Shown here: positions 59,875 to 64,000 of the stretch, piece by piece
How the letters are laid out: the number at the start of each line of letters is the position of its first letter
Position numbering within the stretch: the first letter of the stretch is position 1
Origin: Actinomycetota bacterium
Lineage (GTDB): Bacteria > Actinomycetota > Acidimicrobiia > Acidimicrobiales > Iamiaceae
DNA length: 64,000 nucleotides
Assembly: GCA_019639075.1 (NCBI GenBank)
Contig: JAHBSO010000009.1
Coordinates: 60,515-124,514, forward strand
Direction: 5' to 3'
Made by a program: the position numbers and the translations under genes
The notes under the pieces: model-generated
Seen by the model: only the letters and a program-made list of their open reading frames with translations
What the model was told of the DNA's origin: nothing
Database searches by the model: none

Positions 59875-61512
59875 TCAGCGGTAGGCGGCGAGGAGCCACC
59901 AGCGCTGGTGCTCGGCCACCACCAGGTGGGCGGCGCCGTCGTCGCAGGTGACCTGGAGGCGGGCCACCCGGCGCCGACCGGTGACGTCCCACCACCGCTC
60001 GTCGACGATCCACGGCCCGGCCCACCCGGTGACCAGCCGGGGCACCCTCGCCCCGACCGCCAGGGTGACCGGCGCCGCGCTCAGCTCACCCCGACCGCTG
60101 ACCCGGATCAGGTGCCCGTCCTCGTCGGCCAGCACCGCCGGCTCGGGTTCGGGGAGCACCACCGTGGGCGACGGGGCCGGGAGCGACCCGGGCCACGGCA
60201 CCACCTCGTCCGCGCCACCACCACCGTTGCCGTCACGGTCGGCGGCCAGGGGGCCGAGGCGGCGCCGGACGTCGCGGGCGTCGGTCAGGTCGAGCGCCGC
60301 GGCCGGCACCCACCCGCACCGCTCGGCGGGGAGCCGACCTCCCTTCCAGGCCGGCACCAGCACCCCCTGGTCCCCGACCAGCGACGTGAGCCGGGCCACC
60401 GCCCGCACCGCCCGTTCGTCGGCGGCCGAGGACCCGCCCCACAGGGCCGTCTGGTCCCCGCCGTCGCCCCGCACCCCGATCGCCACCAGCCGCAGGCGGA
60501 CCACCCCCGCGGTGATCTCCCCCGAGGCCATCCAGCTCGCCAGCTGCCAGCGGACGCGCTCCACCAGGTCGGCGGCCCCCAACCCGTCGGCCCGGTACCA
60601 GGTGCGTTCGTCGCGCTCGCCGTGGTCGGTGGCCGCCGCGACCAGCAGCCGGGTGCACCGCAGGCCGTTGCCGGCCAGCCGGGCCGCAAGCTCGTCGGCC
60701 AGCGACTTGGCCGTGAACACCAGCGGTTCGAGGACGGTGACCGGATCGTCGAAGGACGCCGCCACGGTCAGGTCCTCCGGGGGTGCGGTGGCGTGGGCCC
60801 CCCGTTCGTCGAGGCCGGTCGCCACCCGGTGCGCGTGGTGGCCCTCGGGCCCGAAGCGGGCCAGCACGTCGGCCGGGTCGAGCGCCGCCAGGGCGCCGAG
60901 GTCCCGGATCCCCAACCGGACCAGCAGGTCGACCAGCTCGACCGACGCCTCACCGGTGCGGTGCAGCCAGCCGACCGGGAGCCCGGCGAGGAAGGCCGGC
61001 GACCCACCGGCCCCGACCAGGAGCGCGGCCTCCCCGGCCCGACGCGAGGCGACGACCGATGCGAAGCGGCCGTCGGCCACGCCGATCCGGACCCGGGCGG
61101 ACGGCCCGGCGTCGAGCGCCGCGACCGCGGTGGCCCCGACGAGCAGTTCGACGAAGGCCTCCTCGCCCCCGAAGTACCGCGCCGGACCCCGCACCGGCAG
61201 GCACGCCCACCCCGGTTCGACGACCTCGACCCGGGGCGTGAACCGGGCGATGGCCCGCACGACCGGTTCGAAGGCGACCGCGTCGCGGTCGGGGTCGTGC
61301 TCGACGATCCGCAGCTCCGGGCACCGCTTCTGCGCCTCCCGCCGGCGCTGGTCGAGGTGCACGCCCTCGTCGGCCGCCGCCGCGGACCGGGCCACGACCC
61401 GGTTCGCCCGGAGGACGGCGGCGGGCACCGAGGGCTCGACCCCGGTGGCCACCATGGGCCAGTCGGGACACCAGATCGTGGCCAGCCGCGAGGGTGGGGC
61501 CCGCACGGTCAA
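59875..61512 (-). CDS. imuB: ImuB-like Y-family polymerase homologue
   Basis: A 545-residue protein with the Y-family fold but without the catalytic carboxylates (ATIWCPDWPMVA replaces the usual D-x-D-x-F-F-A). The palm/finger and little-finger parts cover about residues 5-345, followed by a C-terminal stretch that should bind DnaE2 and the clamp, with QL-like ends. ImuB is a non-catalytic adaptor of the mutagenic translesion complex ImuA'-ImuB-DnaE2. The start TTG at 61512 overlaps the imuA' stop (TTGA). dnaE2 is not in the window. Confidence 0.85.
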   Translation of the reverse strand: MTVRAPPSRLATIWCPDWPMVATGVEPSVPAAVLRANRVVARSAAAADEGVHLDQRRREAQKRCPELRIVEHDPDRDAVAFEPVVRAIARFTPRVEVVEPGWACLPVRGPARYFGGEEAFVELLVGATAVAALDAGPSARVRIGVADGRFASVVASRRAGEAALLVGAGGSPAFLAGLPVGWLHRTGEASVELVDLLVRLGIRDLGALAALDPADVLARFGPEGHHAHRVATGLDERGAHATAPPEDLTVAASFDDPVTVLEPLVFTAKSLADELAARLAGNGLRCTRLLVAAATDHGERDERTWYRADGLGAADLVERVRWQLASWMASGEITAGVVRLRLVAIGVRGDGGDQTALWGGSSAADERAVRAVARLTSLVGDQGVLVPAWKGGRLPAERCGWVPAAALDLTDARDVRRRLGPLAADRDGNGGGGADEVVPWPGSLPAPSPTVVLPEPEPAVLADEDGHLIRVSGRGELSAAPVTLAVGARVPRLVTGWAGPWIVDERWWDVTGRRRVARLQVTCDDGAAHLVVAEHQRWWLLAAYR

Positions 61513-62225
61513 CCCACGGTGTCGAGCACCGGATCGGCGGTGCTCCGGGGGTGCAGGACGGTCGGCTCGGGGACCGCGGCGGCCACCGCGCCCCCGACCG
61601 CGGGCAACCACAGCTCGGCCCGGCGCGGACGGGGGACCCGGCGACCGGCGGCCTCGACGCCGACCCGCCGCGAGCGCAGGTGCCCGTGACCACCGCCGAC
61701 CCCCTCCCAGCGCACCTCGGCGGAGGTGACCGTGACGTCGGGCGACAGCGGGCCGGGATCGCCGATCAGCACCAGGACCGCTCCCCGGGTCCGCAGCCGG
61801 GTCTGGAGGCGGCGCCCCAACGTCGCCGGCACCCGGGGCGGGACGCGGGTCACCACCAGGTCGAAGCCGTCGAGCACCGCACCCAGCACCTCGCCCCACA
61901 GCTCGCCGCGCTGGTCGTTCCCCGCGCTGCCGTCGGGACGGCCGGCGTCCACCCGCACCAGCCGCTCGGCGGGGACCCCGAGCTCGACGGCGGCCTCCAC
62001 CCCGAGCCACGGGAGGTCGAGCACCGCCAACCAGGCCCCCGCCCGACCGGCCTCGGCCACCAGCGACAGCGCGAGGGACGGCGCGGCGAGGCCCTCGCAC
62101 GCGAGGGTGCGGCCCCGCACGAGCCCGCCCTCGGGGAGCAGGGACGCCAGTGGTGGAGCGACCGCGACCGTGCGCTCGGCCGCCATGGTGGTGGGCGCGA
62201 CCGCGGCGGCGAGAGCGAGGTCCAT
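61509..62225 (-). CDS. ImuA'-like RecA-fold protein
   Basis: A 238-residue protein resembling mycobacterial ImuA': a RecA-like core (LALSLVAEAGRAGAWLAVLDL, AVLDGFDLVVTRVP, RGAVLVLIGDPG) without an intact Walker A. It is an accessory of ImuB in SOS mutagenesis. ATG at 62225 lies 13 nt after a LexA box. First gene of the pair. Confidence 0.8.
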   Translation of the reverse strand: MDLALAAAVAPTTMAAERTVAVAPPLASLLPEGGLVRGRTLACEGLAAPSLALSLVAEAGRAGAWLAVLDLPWLGVEAAVELGVPAERLVRVDAGRPDGSAGNDQRGELWGEVLGAVLDGFDLVVTRVPPRVPATLGRRLQTRLRTRGAVLVLIGDPGPLSPDVTVTSAEVRWEGVGGGHGHLRSRRVGVEAAGRRVPRPRRAELWLPAVGGAVAAAVPEPTVLHPRSTADPVLDTVG

Positions 62226-62238
62226 CGACCCAACGATA

Positions 62239-62252
62239 CGAACATGTGTTCG
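62239..62252. promoter_or_regulatory. LexA (SOS) box upstream of imuA'-imuB
   Basis: CGAACATGTGTTCG is a perfect match of the GAAC-N4-GTTC type used by actinobacterial and Bacillus LexA (TCGAAC-N4-GTTCGA). Its right half continues as GTTCGA. It lies 13 nt before the imuA' ATG, so repression by LexA is expected. Confidence 0.82.
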
Positions 62253-62276
62253 ATCGATCAACCGGCCCGGACAGGT

Positions 62277-63104
62277 TCACGAGATCACCACGGGCGTCCC
62301 CAACGGCAGCCGTTCGTTCAGCACCCGGACCACGTCGTCGGGCACCCGCACGCACCCGTGCGACACGGCCTGCCCGATGCTCCCGGGATCGTCCGTCCCG
62401 TGGATGGCGATCTGGCCGTCGCCCCCACCGAACTCGCTGAACACCTCGGAGCGGGCCGACAGGCCCAGCGCGAACGGTCCGTATGCGCCATCGGGGTCGG
62501 CGGACGCGATCTTGTCGGTGAGCGAGAACCGGCCGGTCGGGGTCGGGGCGTCCGGGGCGCCGACCGCGACGGCCGTCTCGAGGACGACCTCGCCCTCCTC
62601 GAGGAGGACGAGCCGGCGCTCCGCGAGGTCGACACGCACCTCCAGGTCCACCGTTCGGAGCTCGACGCCGTCGGCCCGCACCCAACCGGTGGCGCCCGTC
62701 GGCCGGCCCGGGAGCAGGACCTCGGCCCAGCCCTCCTCGCTGCCGACGACGAGCAGTGCCAGCGGCGACCCGAACCCGTTGGAGGCCGGCAACGTGCGGA
62801 CGACCGCGCCATCGGGACGATCGTGCACGTCGAGGTCCACATCGCTGCGCACGACCACCGAGCCACGGGCGGCGACCCGGTCGGACGGTGCTGCTCGATT
62901 CGGGACCATCGACGTCGGGACCGGCTCGACGGTGCCCGGGCCGGCCGTCGACGGCGACGGACCACCCGGCGAACACCCGGCGCCGACGGCAGGGCCGAGG
63001 ACGACCGCGAGGGCGACGACGACCGCTCGGCCCCACCTCCGACCGGGTCGACGGATCGAGCAGGAGCAGGGGGAGGTCAGGGGTGTGGTGGACACGGCGA
63101 TCAC
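62277..63104 (-). CDS. L,D-transpeptidase lipoprotein (YkuD domain)
   Basis: A 275-residue protein. The N-terminus has a basic lead (IRRPGRRWGR), a hydrophobic helix and a lipobox VGAGCSPGG. A middle SH3-like part (WAEVLLPGRPTGATGWVRADG) precedes a YkuD domain with HGTDDPGSIGQAVSHGCVR, containing the catalytic His and Cys. It forms 3-3 peptidoglycan cross-links or attaches proteins. The GTG at 63104 overlaps the stop of the upstream gene (GTGA); GTG at 63095 is also possible. Confidence 0.88.
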   Translation of the reverse strand: MIAVSTTPLTSPCSCSIRRPGRRWGRAVVVALAVVLGPAVGAGCSPGGPSPSTAGPGTVEPVPTSMVPNRAAPSDRVAARGSVVVRSDVDLDVHDRPDGAVVRTLPASNGFGSPLALLVVGSEEGWAEVLLPGRPTGATGWVRADGVELRTVDLEVRVDLAERRLVLLEEGEVVLETAVAVGAPDAPTPTGRFSLTDKIASADPDGAYGPFALGLSARSEVFSEFGGGDGQIAIHGTDDPGSIGQAVSHGCVRVPDDVVRVLNERLPLGTPVVIS

Positions 63105-63481
63105 CCGGTGAAGGTCGGCCGGCCGGGGATCGCCGGATCGACGTCCGCACCGGGGGCGCCCGGATCGGTGGTCCCGGCATCGGTGCCGTCGTCCGACTCG
63201 CCGGTGGGGTCCGGGACGTCCGGCGGGCAGAGGTCGGGCTGGACGTCGCAGGGGTCGATCGTCAGGTCCCCCGGTCCGTCGAACGGCGGCTCGGGATCGG
63301 GATCGGGATCCGGCGCGGGCGGGCACCCCTCGGGGAGCAGGGCGCACTGGGCGACGAGATCGTCAGGTCCCGGGGGAAGGGCGGACGCCGGCGTGGCCAT
63401 GCCCGCGCCGGCCAGGCCGACGACGAGGGCGCCGGCCACGAGGATCCGACGGACGGTGGGGCGGGGAGTCGAGGTGTGCAT
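63101..63481 (-). CDS. Secreted Asp/Pro-rich protein
   Basis: A 126-residue secreted protein with a signal peptide (RRILVAGALVVGLAGAGMA, cut after ASA) and a mature part rich in Asp, Pro and Gly, with four cysteines in two short clusters (QCALLPEGCPP and DPCDVQPDLCPP). No known domain. GGAG is 8 nt before the ATG. It is translationally coupled to the L,D-transpeptidase, so it may be a wall-associated substrate or partner. Confidence 0.72.
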   Translation of the reverse strand: MHTSTPRPTVRRILVAGALVVGLAGAGMATPASALPPGPDDLVAQCALLPEGCPPAPDPDPDPEPPFDGPGDLTIDPCDVQPDLCPPDVPDPTGESDDGTDAGTTDPGAPGADVDPAIPGRPTFTG

Positions 63482-63682
63482 GGTGGATCTCCTTCGGTGG
63501 AGGGTCGGCGGTTCCGACCCGTCTGGAGGTCCTGACCCCCGGCCCCGCGATCCCTTACCGGCGCGAAAGAGGTTTCGTGGGCGGCGCTCCTGCGCACAGT
63601 GACCCCGACCCTTCGTCCGTCGAACCATCGGTGGCACCTCGGCGTGGTCGGCCCCTCACCTCCCCTCTCCCCGGAGCCGGCC

Positions 63683-64000
63683 ATGACCATCACCGAGCAG
63701 CACCGACACGACCTCCACACCCGTCTCGACGAGATCCTCGGCCCGAAGGAGGCGACCACCTTGATGCAACACCTCCCCCCGGTCGGCTGGGCCGACGTGG
63801 CCACCCGCCACGACCTCGATCACCTCGCCGTCCTCCAACGTTCCGAGCTCGAGGCCGAGATGGCCCTCCAGCGCACCGAGCTCCGGTCCGAGATGGCCGA
63901 CCTCCGCGACGAGCTGAAGGGGGAAATGGCCGACCTCCGACAAGAGCTCAAGGGAGAGATGGCCGACCTCCGACAAGAGCTCAAGGGAGAGATGGCCGAC
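63683..64000 (+). CDS. Coiled-coil protein with 11-residue repeats (partial)
   Basis: The first 106 codons are present and the frame is open at the window edge. It starts MTITEQHRHDLHTRLDEILG, then MQHLPPVGWADVATRHDLD, then a repeating 11-residue unit MADLRQELKGE, predicted as coiled coil. Similar short actinobacterial proteins end in a membrane helix. The function is unknown. The 11-residue period fits a right-handed coiled coil. Confidence 0.6.
   Translation, partial: MTITEQHRHDLHTRLDEILGPKEATTLMQHLPPVGWADVATRHDLDHLAVLQRSELEAEMALQRTELRSEMADLRDELKGEMADLRQELKGEMADLRQELKGEMAD
63893..64000 (+). repeat. 33-bp coding tandem repeats
   Basis: Units start at 63893 (diverged), 63926 and 63959 and continue past 63992; the 63926 and 63959 units are identical at all 33 bases. 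The exact identity points to a recent expansion, and the array continues beyond the window. Confidence 0.85.

Overview
The window is a very GC-rich stretch of actinobacterial chromosome. I judge it most likely to come from the class Acidimicrobiia or a close relative, but this is inference from gene content, not a database match. Pointers are the third-position GC bias, frequent GTG/TTG starts, a LexA box of the GAAC-N4-GTTC type before imuA'-imuB, a SARP regulator, a minimal Tad pilus locus, and a GlnR-like regulator next to both a type II and a GlnA2-like type I glutamine synthetase. I saw no rRNA, tRNA, CRISPR array, transposase or prophage gene.

Layout. 1-10.7 kb: a gene end, an AAA ATPase, a relic of a DUF222/HNH endonuclease gene, an ECF sigma/META-domain membrane protein pair, an MFS exporter, and a branched-chain-amino-acid type ABC transporter (livG, livK and a three-domain LivH-LivM-LivF fusion) behind a KstR-like palindrome. 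10.7-14 kb: arfB, an SDR, thrH and an acyl-CoA dehydrogenase. 14.2-25.5 kb: the most unusual region. It holds an Hsp70/beta-propeller fusion, a C39-like cysteine peptidase with DxDGDG repeats, two dynamin-like GTPases, a transmembrane protein with a cytoplasmic GrpE-like domain, a Cys-containing membrane protein, a YbjN protein, an acidic repeat protein and a SARP regulator. It recalls the mycobacterial iniBAC theme (dynamins plus a low-complexity protein) but adds what looks like a chaperone/exchange-factor pair spanning the membrane. 25.7-29.1 kb: an RsbW/RsbV-type pair and a DUF1998 helicase.

29-33.3 kb: a compact Tad/Flp pilus operon (tadZ-A-B-C, pilin, TadE) with stop/start overlaps. 33.4-38.7 kb: a 24-residue micro-ORF, an RpoD-family sigma factor, a DUF2314/DUF2185-like protein, an EamA permease and glutamine-dependent NAD synthetase. 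38.7-44.5 kb: a complete seven-gene Mrp (Mnh) Na+/H+ antiporter operon. 44.7-48.5 kb: glnII divergent from glnA2-glnR-like, with two clusters of 11-bp-spaced PHO-box-like repeats between them, then a small membrane protein and a cold-shock protein. 48.5-53.4 kb: RidA plus a compact, probably degenerate molybdenum-hydroxylase fusion, a membrane protein of unknown role, and the Fe-S proteins ErpA and Mrp/ApbC. 53.5-59.8 kb: DUF779, a lipoprotein, an aldehyde dehydrogenase, a second ECF sigma/membrane-protein pair, and an MBL-Nudix-FxsA operon. 59.9-64 kb: SOS-type imuA'-imuB, an L,D-transpeptidase lipoprotein co-translated with a secreted acidic protein, and the start of a coiled-coil protein with nearly identical 33-bp repeats.

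Two families of dispersed intergenic repeats recur: a GGGGTCnGACCCC palindrome (four copies) and a longer TTCGACTTCG-type element (four sites). Many operons are tightly packed with 4-nt ATGA/GTGA/TTGA overlaps, which helped to fix start codons.
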